DNA from: Streptomyces antimycoticus
GTDB lineage: Bacteria; Actinomycetota; Actinomycetes; Streptomycetales; Streptomycetaceae
Direction of reading: 5' to 3'
Assembly (NCBI RefSeq): GCF_005405925.1
Contig: NZ_BJHV01000001.1
Coordinates: 10,853,595 to 10,917,594, forward strand
Length of the DNA stretch: 64,000 bases
Translations under genes and position numbers: made by a program
In this document: piece by piece, positions 31,816 through 41,082 of the stretch
How positions within the stretch are numbered: the first letter of the stretch is position 1
Layout of the letters: every line of letters begins with the position of its first letter
Notes under the pieces: generated by a model
The model's database searches: none
The model's input: only the letters and a program-made list of their open reading frames with translations
Told to the model about the DNA's origin: nothing

Positions 31816-32925
31816 ATGAAGGTACCGGCGATCGACTACGCGGCGGTGTTCCAGGCCCTTCCCGGGGCGGTGGCGCTAGTGACTCCGCAGCTGGTCTACG
31901 CGGACGCCAACGCGGAGTTCTTGCGCCTGCGGGGCCTTCCACGCGAACAAGTGATCGGTCACTTCGTGCCTGAGGACCACCCCGAAAAAGCCCGCGCCGA
32001 GCCTCTCCTGCTCAGAATCCTGGCGTCACTGCGCCAGGCGGCCGACACCGGTGAGCGCAGCATCGTAGCGTTGCAACGCCACGACAGGGAGGACCCCGAT
32101 CAGCCCGGAGTGTGGCACGAGCGGTACTTCAACATGACCAACATTCCTGTGTTCGGACCGGATGGGCGGGTGGCGTTGCTGCTGCACCGGGCGGAGGACG
32201 TCACCGAGCTCATCCGCGCCCGGGAAGTCGCGCTGACCTTGCAGGAAGCCATGCTGCCCGCTCCCCGGCCGGTCGGCCGGCATCCGGCGGCCGTACGCTA
32301 CCGGCCCGCCGCCGAAGCGCTGAACGTGGCCGGCGACTGGTACGACCTGGTTGATCTGCCCGGCGACCGCATCTCCGTCGCTGTCGGCGACGTCGTCGGC
32401 CACGGCCTGGCCGCCGCCGGCGTCATGGGACAACTGCGCAGCGCCCTCACCGCCGCCTCCCTCGTCGCCGAAGGACCCGCCCGCGCCCTGGAAGTCCTCG
32501 GGCTGTACGCCCGCACCATCGACGGCGCCGAGAACACCACCGTGGCCACGGCATTCGTCGACTGGGAGACCCGCACCATCACCTACAGCAGCGCCGGCCA
32601 CCCCCCGCCCGGGCTCCTGCAGAGGGACGGGACCGTCCAGTTCCTGGACCAGGCCACCGACCCGCCACTGGCCGCCCGCCCTCAGCACGCCCCCCGGGTC
32701 CAGGCCGTCACGGCCTTCCGCGAGGGCGCCGTTCTCGTGCTCTACACCGACGGCCTGATCGAACGCCGCCGCGAGGACATCGACACCGGCCTCGCCCGGC
32801 TCGCCGACTCCCTGGCCCGCCACCGGGCGGAGGAGCCCGAAGCCGTCGCTGACGCCGTGCTCGACGACCTGCTCCCACCTGGTGGCGCCACCGACGACAC
32901 CGCCCTGGTCATCGTGCGCCTGTGA
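31816..32925 (+). CDS. PAS-SpoIIE protein phosphatase (PP2C type)
   Basis: 369 residues from ATG 31816 (MKVPAIDYAAVFQALPGAVA; AGGGA five bases upstream, better than the earlier in-frame start). N-terminal PAS domain (about 8-135, with VYADANAEFLRLRGLPREQV and LLLHRAEDVTELIR). The SpoIIE/PP2C phosphatase follows: AGDWYDLVDLPGDRISVAVG and DVVGHGLAAAGVMGQLRSAL hold metal-binding acidic residues. YSSAGHPPPGLL, VLVLYTDGLIERRRED and GATDDTALVIVRL complete it. Such enzymes dephosphorylate anti-anti-sigma factors to control alternative sigma factors. Complete. Confidence 0.92.
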   Translation: MKVPAIDYAAVFQALPGAVALVTPQLVYADANAEFLRLRGLPREQVIGHFVPEDHPEKARAEPLLLRILASLRQAADTGERSIVALQRHDREDPDQPGVWHERYFNMTNIPVFGPDGRVALLLHRAEDVTELIRAREVALTLQEAMLPAPRPVGRHPAAVRYRPAAEALNVAGDWYDLVDLPGDRISVAVGDVVGHGLAAAGVMGQLRSALTAASLVAEGPARALEVLGLYARTIDGAENTTVATAFVDWETRTITYSSAGHPPPGLLQRDGTVQFLDQATDPPLAARPQHAPRVQAVTAFREGAVLVLYTDGLIERRREDIDTGLARLADSLARHRAEEPEAVADAVLDDLLPPGGATDDTALVIVRL

Positions 32926-33024
32926 ACCCGGCCCGCTGCGTTCGCCTCACGCCTCGGCCCGTTGGGTGATGGCTGCCTCGGTGCGGTCTCCCAGGAACTC
33001 GTACCACCGGCGTTCCAGACAGAC

Positions 33025-33723
33025 CTAGCGCACGTCCGCCTCGACGAGGCTGAGGAAACCCGCCACGGTATCGGTGAGACGTCGCCGCAGCCCGGGGTCG
33101 GCCAGCGTTCCGTCCTCGGTGAAGGCCTGGTAGCTGTTGGCCACACTGAACATGTCCGGGTAGACGCGGGTGCCCAGGTGTTCCAGGGGGATCCTCAGGG
33201 CCCACAGCCCGCGGTTGCCGCCCACCAGGGACGGCGAGGCGGACACGAGCAGCGCGTGCTTGGTCTTGAACGGCTGCGGCCGGACACGGGAGACCCAGTC
33301 GATCGCGTTCTTCAGTACTCCCGGCACGGAGGCGTAGTACTCCGGCGAGGAGATGACGAAGGCGTCACTCCGGTCGAGTCGGTCGCGCAGGGCGAGGGCG
33401 CCGCGCGGCAGCCCCTCGCGGGCCTCCATGTCGCCGTCGTACAAGGGCATGTCGAAGTCGCGCATGGCGGCGAGGTCGACGGTGGCACCGGTGTCGGAGA
33501 TGAGCCGGGCCACGAGTGAGGCGAGGCGGGCGTTGGCCGAATCGGCCCGCAGCGCCGCACCGAAGACCAGGAATCGCAGCGGTCCGGGAGACGCGTCCGT
33601 GGCATGGGTCCGTCCTCTTGTCGTGGGTACGCCCTTCCGACGAGGCGGCCCCGATGACCAGTGTGGTTCCGCGAGGGCCGACGCGCGACCGACAGCCCAC
33701 CGGCCGGACCGATGGTTCGGCAC
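33025..33723 (-). CDS. NADPH-dependent FMN reductase
   Basis: Open frame of 232 residues; the real protein begins around PGPLRFLVFGAALRADSANA (near 33590). The body has LASLVARLISDTGATVDLAA, ISSPEYYASVPGVLKNAIDW and SASPSLVGGNRGLWALRIPL, the flavodoxin-like FMN_red pattern (S-P-E-Y loop binds FMN). The best ribosome site (AAGAGGA) precedes an ATG at 33615 that is one base out of frame, so a one-base lesion at the start, or use of the poor upstream ATG at 33723, must be assumed. Cytoplasmic quinone/azo/FMN reductase; no operon partner. Confidence 0.75.
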   Translation of the reverse strand: MPNHRSGRWAVGRASALAEPHWSSGPPRRKGVPTTRGRTHATDASPGPLRFLVFGAALRADSANARLASLVARLISDTGATVDLAAMRDFDMPLYDGDMEAREGLPRGALALRDRLDRSDAFVISSPEYYASVPGVLKNAIDWVSRVRPQPFKTKHALLVSASPSLVGGNRGLWALRIPLEHLGTRVYPDMFSVANSYQAFTEDGTLADPGLRRRLTDTVAGFLSLVEADVR

Positions 33724-34101
33724 CCGCAGAGGTACGACGCGTACTCCGTGTACACGAACACAGTGGGGCCAGAGGCCCGAACAGCCCCTGTGACTTCGAA
33801 AGGAAACTGCTCAAGCAGCGTAGTTCCCCGAGCCGCCCCCGCCGGGAGAGCTTAGCCCCGGCAGGGGCGGCCCCAGTTCCAAGTACCTATGAGTGTCTCT
33901 GGCTACGGGCGCTCAGCTCCTGATATGCGAGTCAGCCGAGAACTCATTGCCGACTTCCGGCCATGAGCATCGTCATCCGGGCATCCGGGCCAAGGGCTGG
34001 TTCACAGCACTTTCCCACGCCGAGGCAACGGTGCTTCACCCGCAGTCAGTTGTGTGTGAACCCTCACGGCTACGATGCCGGGCTCGCTGGCGTCCGCGGC
34101 C
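33724..34101. other. Non-coding stretch
   Basis: Open frames only of low-complexity type; nothing recognised. Possibly decayed sequence between the FMN reductase and the NB-ARC relic. Confidence 0.45.
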
Positions 34102-34330
34102 ATGCTGGAGAGGCTGCGTACACTCGGTGCCGCCGCCTCGGGGATCCCATCCTGGCTGGAGGAGTGCTCGGAGCTGTACCGGTCGCGCTGGCGGGCAAGT
34201 ACGTCCTGCTGGTGCTCGACAACGCGGCCACCGCGGGGCAGGTCCGCCCGCTGCTGTAGACACCGTCGGCTGCTTGACGGTGTGCCGTGGCCGGAGTCGG
34301 CGTCTCGGCACAGGTCTGGCGGGAGTCGGG
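34102..34330 (+). pseudogene. AfsR/SARP-type NB-ARC regulator relic
   Basis: Three frames in order: MLERLRTLGAAASGIPSWLE with ECSELYRSRW, then LAGKYVLLVLDNAATAGQVR plus PLL (the Walker-B strand of NB-ARC NTPases), then TVGCLTVCRGRSRRLGTGL (cognate of the GCLVLVTSR-x-RL sensor strand). This order is exactly that of AfsR-like regulators of secondary metabolism. About 75 of 900 residues are left. Confidence 0.7.
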
Positions 34331-34677
34331 GCCGGCGGCTCCTCGGACCCGCTCGAGCTTGGCGCGTGGCGCCGACTTGATCTGCGTGGTGCCGGTGGGG
34401 GAGGGAGGCGGCCTCCCGTGGTGCCCCTCCGGGGGAGGCTTCGCAGGTCGCATGCTGCGGGGGCTGAGGCCCGGCCGGCGGGAGGGGCGAGCCGGTGGGG
34501 GCGGCCAGGTCGTGGTGCACGATGGTCAAGCTTCCGCCGTTCACCGTCATATGGCTTGTCATCGGGACGATGTGCACCGGTCGGCCACCGCGTCGGCGTG
34601 CCCGAACGTGTGCGGGGCCGGGGCTGCGCCGGCATCTGTGGGGGAGCGGGTGTGGCTGCGCGTGCGGCCCCGAGCGC
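34331..34677. other. Non-coding stretch
   Basis: No supported gene; lies 3' of mmsA and of the NB-ARC relic. Confidence 0.45.
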
Positions 34678-36186
34678 TCAGCGGGATGTGGGGAAACGCA
34701 GGTCCGGACCGGCCGGCGCCTCGGCCGTGTCCGGCCAGCGGGTTGTGATGACCTTGCCCCGCGTGTAGAAGTGTATGGCTTCGCTGCCGTACATGCGGTG
34801 GTCGCCGAAGGCGGAGTCTTTCCAGCCCCCGAAGGAGTGGTGGCCCACCGGCACCGGCATCGGTACGTTCACGCCGACCATGCCGGTCTCGACCTCCAGC
34901 TGGAACCGGCGGGCCGCGCCGCCGTCGCGGGTGAAGATCGAGCTGGCGTTGCCGAACGGGGAACCGTTGATGACGCGCATGGCCTCCTCGTAGGTCCCCG
35001 CGCGGAGCACACACAGGACCGGGCCGAAAATCTCGTTCCGGTAGGCCTCCGAGTCGGTGCTGACCTTGTCCAGAAGCGAGATGCCCATCCAGTGCCCGTT
35101 CTCGAGGCCGTCGACGGTGAAGTCCCTGCCGTCGAGCACCACGTCGGCTCCCTGGGCGGCCGCGCCCGCGACATAGTTGGCCACCTCGTCGCGATGTGTC
35201 TTGGTGACGAGCGGGCCCATCTGGGAGGTCGGGTCATTGCCCGGGCCGATCTTGACCTTCGTGGCCCGCTCGGCGATGCGGGATACCAGCGCGTCGCCGG
35301 CCGAGCCGACCGCGACCACAACGGAGACTGCCATGCACCGCTGGCCTGCGGAGCCGTAGGCGGCGGTCACGGCGGCGTCGGCGGCCGCATCGAGGTCGGC
35401 GTCGGGCAGTACCAGCATGTGGTTCTTCGCGCCGCCGAGCGCCTGGACACGCTTGCCGCTGGCGGACGCCCTGCTGTAGACGTGGCGGGCGACCGGCGTG
35501 GAGCCCACGAATGACACGGCCGCCACGTCCGGGTGGTCGAGCAGCGCGTTCACCGCGACCTCGTCGCCGTGGACGATGTTGAGCACACCGTCGGGCACCC
35601 CGGCCTCGGCCGCGAGTTCTGCCAGCAGCATGGACGCGGACGGGGCTTTGCTGCTCGGCTTGTGCACGAAGGTGTTCCCGCAGGCGATCGCCATGGGAAA
35701 CATCCACATGCTGATCATCGCGGGGAAGTTGAACGGTGAGATGCCGGCGATCACACCGAGGGGCTGGCGGACCGACTCCACGTCGACGTGGCTGGACACC
35801 TCCGTGGACGTGTCGCCCTTGAGCGCCATGCCGAGCCCGCAGGCCAGTTCGACGATCTCCAGGCCCCGGGCCACCTCGCCCAGCGCGTCCGCGTGGACCT
35901 TACCCTGCTCGGCGGTGATGAGCGCGGCGAGGTCGTCGCGGCGCGCGTTCAGTAGCTCGCGGTAGCGGAAGAGGATCGCGGTCCGCTGCGCGAGCGAGGA
36001 CGTGCGCCAGGTGGCGTAGGCCTCATTCGCTGCGGCGACCGCGGCGTCGACCTCGTCGGCGCCGGCCATCGCGACCTGCGCAGTGACCTCTCCGGTCGCG
36101 GGGTCGGTCACGGGGCCCCAGGCGCCGGAGGAGCCTGCAGGGTCTCCGAGGGGCTTGCCACCGATCCAGTGGGTGACGGTCTTCAT
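34678..36186 (-). CDS. mmsA: Methylmalonate-semialdehyde dehydrogenase (CoA-acylating)
   Basis: 502 residues from ATG 36186, with GAAGGAG eight bases upstream. MKTVTHWIGGKPLGDPAGSS, VRQPLGVIAGISPFNFPAMI, FVGSTPVARHVYSRA and QALGGAKNHMLVLPDADLDA are all aldehyde dehydrogenase landmarks. YGSAGQRCMAVSVVVAVG contains the catalytic Cys. MPVPVGHHSFGGWKDSAFGD is diagnostic of the MmsA/IolA subfamily. It converts methylmalonate or malonate semialdehyde plus CoA and NAD+ to propionyl- or acetyl-CoA in valine, beta-alanine or inositol breakdown. Complete. Its usual mmsB or aminotransferase partners are not adjacent, so it stands alone. Confidence 0.95.
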   Translation of the reverse strand: MKTVTHWIGGKPLGDPAGSSGAWGPVTDPATGEVTAQVAMAGADEVDAAVAAANEAYATWRTSSLAQRTAILFRYRELLNARRDDLAALITAEQGKVHADALGEVARGLEIVELACGLGMALKGDTSTEVSSHVDVESVRQPLGVIAGISPFNFPAMISMWMFPMAIACGNTFVHKPSSKAPSASMLLAELAAEAGVPDGVLNIVHGDEVAVNALLDHPDVAAVSFVGSTPVARHVYSRASASGKRVQALGGAKNHMLVLPDADLDAAADAAVTAAYGSAGQRCMAVSVVVAVGSAGDALVSRIAERATKVKIGPGNDPTSQMGPLVTKTHRDEVANYVAGAAAQGADVVLDGRDFTVDGLENGHWMGISLLDKVSTDSEAYRNEIFGPVLCVLRAGTYEEAMRVINGSPFGNASSIFTRDGGAARRFQLEVETGMVGVNVPMPVPVGHHSFGGWKDSAFGDHRMYGSEAIHFYTRGKVITTRWPDTAEAPAGPDLRFPTSR

Positions 36187-36663
36187 CGGCGGAACTCCTT
36201 CAAAGCTGGCGGCGGTCAGTGAGGCTCCTGTCGTTCACCTCACGGGCCTTGACTTCAGCCGGACGGTCCGCGGTCTCGGCCACGGATACGCCTGCACCGC
36301 CCGGGAGAGTGTGACTGCTGATAGCGAAGCTACTTCTCTGATCCGCGCATACAAGCGCTTGGGAGTCTCGCGGCCCGAAGTGCCTCCCTTGTGTCCCGGA
36401 GTGTCGTGGGGTGGATCACTCAGATGCCGAGCGCGCCGCGTTCGCCTCGACACCAGCGGCTTCGCCGTGCAGGAGTCCTCGGCGGCTCGGAAGCAGGTTG
36501 TTGGCTTCGTCCATCCCCAAGGACGGCGTTTGCCGACGGATATCGACGGCAGTTGTTGATCAACCTCGCCCAGATGTTCATGACCGATGACGGCGGTGCC
36601 GTGGCGGGCACGGCCCGATGTTTGTGCCTCAGCTGCAGTCGTCGGCCGATGCGGCCTCGCGGG
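36187..36663. other. Non-coding stretch
   Basis: Upstream region of mmsA and 3' side of a GNAT relic; no recognised gene or clear operator. Confidence 0.45.
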
Positions 36664-36948
36664 TCATATGTAGGGGGTTGGCAGCCGCCCTCGCCAGAGG
36701 TATCGCTCGCCTGTGATCTCAAAGCCGTGGCGTTGGTAGAAGCGGAGCGCGCGTTCGTCGCAGTCGGGGACCCCCGGGCGGATGCGGGCAGGTCCTGCCC
36801 AGGTGAGGAACTCGGTCATCATGTGGCCACCGAGTCCGTGACCCTGGGCGTGGTCGGGCAATACATCGGTGCGAGGGTGACCGATTCCGATTCGTCCCGG
36901 CGGCCGCAGAGACAGCCGACGATCTCCGTCCCGGACCGGACGGCTTGA
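36664..36948 (-). pseudogene. GNAT acetyltransferase, C-terminal half, frameshifted
   Basis: First frame: VRSGTEIVGCLCGRRDESES then VTLAPMYC. After a shift near 36860, LPDHAQGHGLGGHMMTEFLT (acetyl-CoA loop Q-G-x-G-L-G) and ERALRFYQRHGFEITGERYL lead to the stop at 36664. These are consecutive segments of one GNAT protein. The N-terminal third is missing. Inactive. Confidence 0.75.
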
Positions 36949-37249
36949 GAACGCCCCCTTCGTGACCGGTGAGATTCCACGTCGACGGTGATCAGAAGGT
37001 CGGTTTCTGAAATACCAGCTGCCGGGCGGTGAGACCGCCGGCGTTCCGCCTTCCAGCGACAGGAAGTTCTTCGTCTCCTGCTACGCCGACACGGGACTTC
37101 CGTCGGTCCCGTTCAGCATCGTGCTTTGCCATCTCGCCTTCGAAGCCACGGTGCGTTTTCGCGGCGGTGCTCTCCGCCGGGCTGCTCTCGCAGTCGTGGC
37201 GGCGCTCGGCACCCAAGGCGCCGTCGACTCGGTGCCGAGGGGCTCCCGG

Positions 37250-37992
37250 GAAATGGTCTGGAATTCGGCCTCAACGAGTGGGTTGTGTACGAACAGTACG
37301 AGCGGTACCTGCGCGATCCGGGCTCGGTCGACGGGACACGTGAGGGATCTCTCCACCTCTCCCGGCGACGCTGCGGAGGGGCGGGCACGGGATGACGCGA
37401 CCGTGGTGAGTGACCAGGCGGAAGAGGCGGCGGGCAAGGCGGTCCGCATCGCGGCGCTGATCCATACGTATCGCGTGGGCGGAACGCTGATGGCCGATAC
37501 CCGACCCGCGTGCGTCAGAACGGGGGGCGCACACCCGGAGACGTCACGGCGTTCCGGCTCGGCGAAGAAGACCTGGATAGAACCTTCGTCGTTGCACATC
37601 CAAAGCTCCGAAGTGGGAAGGCGCCTGTCGCGCCCTGAATGCCCGGCACCATCGCCGTCTCCGTCGTGGCGGACCCCTCGCATGTGGAGATCGTCGGTCC
37701 GGTGGCTCAGGGGGTGGTCCGGGCCGTGATCGTCCGCGTGGAGCGTCTCTACCGGTTCCCGGAGCAGGAGCTCGGCGCGGAACTCGCGCGTTTCCCCCAC
37801 GACGTTGAGGTGCGGTGGGTGCAGGAGGAGTCGGGGCCAAGGAGCCTGGTCCTTGGTGGCACCGCACGTGCACCGGGTGGCGAGCCGCCCGGTCGGATGC
37901 GTCAGCAGGCCGCCGGCGTCGGCCCCCCGGTGGGTTCTGCCCGGCGGCACGCCGGAGAGCAGAAGGATCTCGTGGCATCTGCCTTCCGCTGA
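37250..37992 (+). pseudogene. sucA: 2-oxoglutarate dehydrogenase E1 (multifunctional Kgd/SucA) relic, N- and C-termini only
   Basis: GLNEWVVYEQYERYLRDPGS (37270-37330) is the N-terminal E2-mimicking start of actinobacterial Kgd. AGKAVRIAALIHTYRVGGTL then MADT (about 37435-37500) is the opening of the E1 domain. IVRVERLYRFPEQELGAELA and PHDVEVRWVQEE (37725-37830) and SARRHAGEQKDLVASAFR at 37992 are its very C-terminus. More than 1,000 residues in between are gone and frames change several times. A fossil copy; the functional gene must be elsewhere. Confidence 0.75.
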
Positions 37993-38231
37993 CCGTGCCG
38001 CCTGCCACGGCACGGAAAGCGGGCTCCCGCGCTACAGCGCGACCCGCTGTCGTGGAGCCCTCTCGGCCGCACCCGAGGGGGCCACGTGTGTGGGGCCTTC
38101 GGCGCCAGTGCCGTGCCCCGCCAGTGCCGTGCCGCGATGGCGCCGTAACTACCCGGCGGCCGCCAGGCCGGTCCACCGCGGCCGGGAGTTCATCGCGGCG
38201 AACACCGCATGGGGCGCTGATTCGGCCGGCA

Positions 38232-39662
38232 TCACGAGTTCGCTTTCCGTGCCGTCGGGTGGATCCCGATGTAGCCGAGCACCGCGCCGGAGGCCGTCAC
38301 GCCAGCGGCGATGGCGAAGCTGAAGGCATAACCGTGTGCGGTGGCGGTCATCGGGTCGGCGCCTGCGTGCTGCAGCACGGTGGCGTGGCTGGTGCCCAGT
38401 GAGACCAGGGCGGCCAGACCGATGGCGCTGCCGACCTGCATGGACGCATTGTTCATGCTGGTGGCGATGCCCGCGTCCTCACCTGTGGCGCCGTCCACTC
38501 CGGCGACGGTGGATCCGACGAGGACCAGGCCGCCTCCCAGGGGCACGAGGATGAGTCCGGGCAGTACATCGGCCAGATAGGTGCCGTGGGTGCTCAGCCC
38601 GGCAAGGAGGATGTAGCCGACTGTGGTGATGGCAAGTCCGCCTCCGTTCAGCGCCCGCAGTCCGAACCGGGGAAGGAGGCGCGGTGCCACCATGGTGGCA
38701 CTGAACAGAATGACCGCCCCGAACGGCACAAAGGCGAATCCGGTCGCCAGTGCGGAGAAATGCAGTATGTGCTGCACATACAGGCTCAGTGAGAAAAACA
38801 GGGTGGCGAAACCGACGTAATAGCAGATACGGACGGCGTTGGCGATGCTCCGGTTGCGTGAGCGCAGGAACGTGAGGGGTACCAGGGGCTGGGCTACTCG
38901 GGCCTCGACCAGCACGAAACCGATCAAGCAGAGCACACCGATGGCCACGCAACCCAGGACCAGGAACGACAGCCAGGGATGGGTGTCTTTCTCCAGCAGG
39001 CCGAACACGACCAAAAGCAGGCCGAGAGTCACCAGGACGGCGCCCAGGACATCAGGCCGGCCGCGCTTGGCGGCCCGGCTCTCGGAGATGAGCGGGAAGG
39101 TGGCGAGAAACGCGAAGACAGCGATGGGCAGGTTGATGAAGAATATCCAACGCCAGGAGGTGATGGTGGTCAGGACGCCTGAGAGCACGACGCCCAGGGC
39201 CACGCCGACTCCGGCCAGGCCGCTCCAGATGGCCATGGCTCGTGCCCTTTCCTGCCGTTGTGTGAACAGCAGCGTCACCATCGACAGGGCTGCCGGGCTG
39301 ACGAGTGCCGCGCCGATGCCCTGGACGAAGCGGCTGGCGACCAGTACACCGGCTTGCTGGGCCACCCCGGCGCTCGCCGATGACAGCGCGAAGATCGCCA
39401 AGCCGGTCAGGAAGAGGCGCCTGCGGCCCAGTAGATCACCCAGACGCCCGCCAAGCATCAGCACTCCGCCGTAGGTGACGGTGTATCCGTTGACGACCCA
39501 CGCCAGGCCGGTGGTCGTCAGGTCAAGGTCCCGCTGGATGGGGGGCAGCGCGACATTGACCACGGTCACATCGAGCAACAGCATCACCTGTACCAGGCAG
39601 ATGATCCCGAGCGCGCGCCACCTGCGCGGATCCGGTTCGGGAGTGGGACTGATCGATGTCAT
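38232..39662 (-). CDS. MFS drug exporter, DHA2 (14-helix) type
   Basis: 476 residues from ATG 39662 (MTSISPTPEPDPRRWRALGI), chosen for the AAGGAG site seven bases upstream. Motif A lies in GGRLGDLLGRRRLFLTGLA and motif C in AGVGVALGVVLSGVLTT. Helix 1 LVQMLLLDVTVVNVALPPI has the D-x-x-x-V-N-x-A-L-P signature of DHA2 drug:proton antiporters. Fourteen hydrophobic segments can be counted. Exports hydrophobic drugs or metabolites using proton motive force. Complete; no regulator adjoins it. Confidence 0.93.
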   Translation of the reverse strand: MTSISPTPEPDPRRWRALGIICLVQVMLLLDVTVVNVALPPIQRDLDLTTTGLAWVVNGYTVTYGGVLMLGGRLGDLLGRRRLFLTGLAIFALSSASAGVAQQAGVLVASRFVQGIGAALVSPAALSMVTLLFTQRQERARAMAIWSGLAGVGVALGVVLSGVLTTITSWRWIFFINLPIAVFAFLATFPLISESRAAKRGRPDVLGAVLVTLGLLLVVFGLLEKDTHPWLSFLVLGCVAIGVLCLIGFVLVEARVAQPLVPLTFLRSRNRSIANAVRICYYVGFATLFFSLSLYVQHILHFSALATGFAFVPFGAVILFSATMVAPRLLPRFGLRALNGGGLAITTVGYILLAGLSTHGTYLADVLPGLILVPLGGGLVLVGSTVAGVDGATGEDAGIATSMNNASMQVGSAIGLAALVSLGTSHATVLQHAGADPMTATAHGYAFSFAIAAGVTASGAVLGYIGIHPTARKANS

Positions 39663-39991
39663 TGCTGATCTCCTTAGGGTCGGCCGGGACGTAGCCGTGC
39701 TCCTCAGCGGTGGTGGGAGGCAAGCCCCAGGCCGCCTGGTCCGTGGACACTTCTTGACGCGTTCAACGCAAGGGGGCTGCCTGTGCCTGGCCGCAACTGA
39801 GGACAGCGAGGGTGCACATTCGGTCCTCTCGCGGCGGACGAGCCGCATGCGCGGGGAGCCGGCCGGAGATCAGATCGCCGTTGTGTCACTGCCTGCACGC
39901 ACCGTGTCGCACCGCGTCTCGCCCGGCCGACGAAGGGCTCCACATCGACGACGTGGACCGTCTCTGGGGAGCTGCTTCTGATTCCGAAGGT
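39663..39991. other. Upstream region of the exporter, no gene
   Basis: No protein-like frame recognised; ends at an IS481 tail. Confidence 0.45.
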
Positions 39992-40291
39992 CTAGATGTG
40001 CTGACCGGACAGGTTGGTGACGCGGCTGGCTGGGGTGTGGCCGCTGATTCCGGTGTGGGGTCGGTGGTGGTTGTACCAGTCCAGCCAGTCGGGGAACGCT
40101 GCCTGGCGTTCGCTTTCTGAGGTGTAGGGCTGCTGGTAGGCCCATTCGTCCAGCAGGGTGCGGTGGAAGCGTTCGACTTTGCCGTTTGTCTGTGGTCGCC
40201 AGGGGCGGGTCCAGCGGGGGCTGATGCCCAGGTCGCGGCAGGTCTGCTGCCAGGTGTTCTTGCTGTAGGCCCAGGCGTTGTCGGTCAGCAC
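39992..40291 (-). pseudogene. IS481-type transposase, C-terminal fragment
   Basis: LTDNAWAYSKNTWQQTCRDL, then TRPWRPQTNGKVERFHRTLL (catalytic Glu of the rve core) and DWYNHHRPHTGISGHTPASR to LSGQHI-stop. About 100 of 320 residues; the two catalytic Asp are partly lost (only the LTDN Asp remains). Truncated at about 40300. Confidence 0.85.
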
Positions 40292-41082
40292 CGCTCGCCC
40301 ACGTGGTCGCGGATGCGCTCAGCTACCCGGGCCGCTTTTTGATGCAGCAAGCACCGGGCACCGGGATCGTGGCCCCCTGCCTGCCTGCCTGCCTGCCCGC
40401 CCGTGACGAACGCCGTCCAGCAGCGGGATGCTGGACGGCTTGCTACTTCTGTCCGTACGCCTGTGGTGGCACCCCTACGGGGAGAGCGTCTGCCTCTCGA
40501 TGCCGACGGCGCATACCTCGCCGGCACCTGGTCTGCGCCCCGGGATCCGTCCACGCCCGCGTGACCGCTGGCGGCCGGGGGCTGGCAGGCCGGGGGAGCG
40601 GGGCCTGCTCGGGTGGTTTCGCATCGGGGTCCGGGGCCGCCGCCCCAGGCCGCGATGATGGCGGCCCGGGGCGGACATCGCTCACCGGGCTGGTGTCTTC
40701 CGGGTCCGAGCCCTGCCAAAGGGGGTGAGGCGGGAGAGTCCCGCGGTGATCGTTCGGCTTCTGGGCGGTCCGTTCGCCGGCCGTGGGCTGGCCCACCGCC
40801 ACGGGCCGGTGGGCCAGGGCATCACGCGGTGGCAGGTTGAGGTTTCTCCGGGATGTTGGCGTGGTCTGGGTGTCTGGGTGCGCGGGTGTCTGGGTTTCTG
40901 GGTGTCTGGGTGTGTGGTGGTCGTTTGGGGCCGGGGTGGGGGGTGTCGCTGGCCCCCTTGGGGGTGCGGGGGCTGGCCCCCGGTGTGGCCGGGGTGTTGA
41001 CGCCATGGCGCGGCATGGTCTCCGGTCCGTACGTTTAAGCAGGTCAGAGCGTTGCTGCCCGATTCGCTGACCGGAGTCCTCT
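40292..41082. other. Non-coding, repeat-bearing stretch
   Basis: No supported gene. Holds five CTGC units at 40377-40396 and six 8-bp GTCTGGGT-like units at 40864-40911 (units 3 and 5 vary). Base skew is extreme (G/T on the top strand) around the octamers. Confidence 0.6.
40864..40911. repeat. Octamer tandem repeat (GTCTGGGT)n, six units
   Basis: Four exact units and two variants (GCGCGGGT, TTCTGGGT) in perfect phase, about 170 bases upstream of the desaturase start. Confidence 0.8.

Noticed and set aside
38839..39474. 211-residue plus-strand frame within the DHA2 exporter
   Set aside because: Antisense shadow of a transmembrane protein.
40377..40396. CTGC tetranucleotide run considered as a CRISPR-like repeat
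   Set aside because: No spacers, unit far too short; simple tandem repeat. No CRISPR array was seen anywhere in the window.
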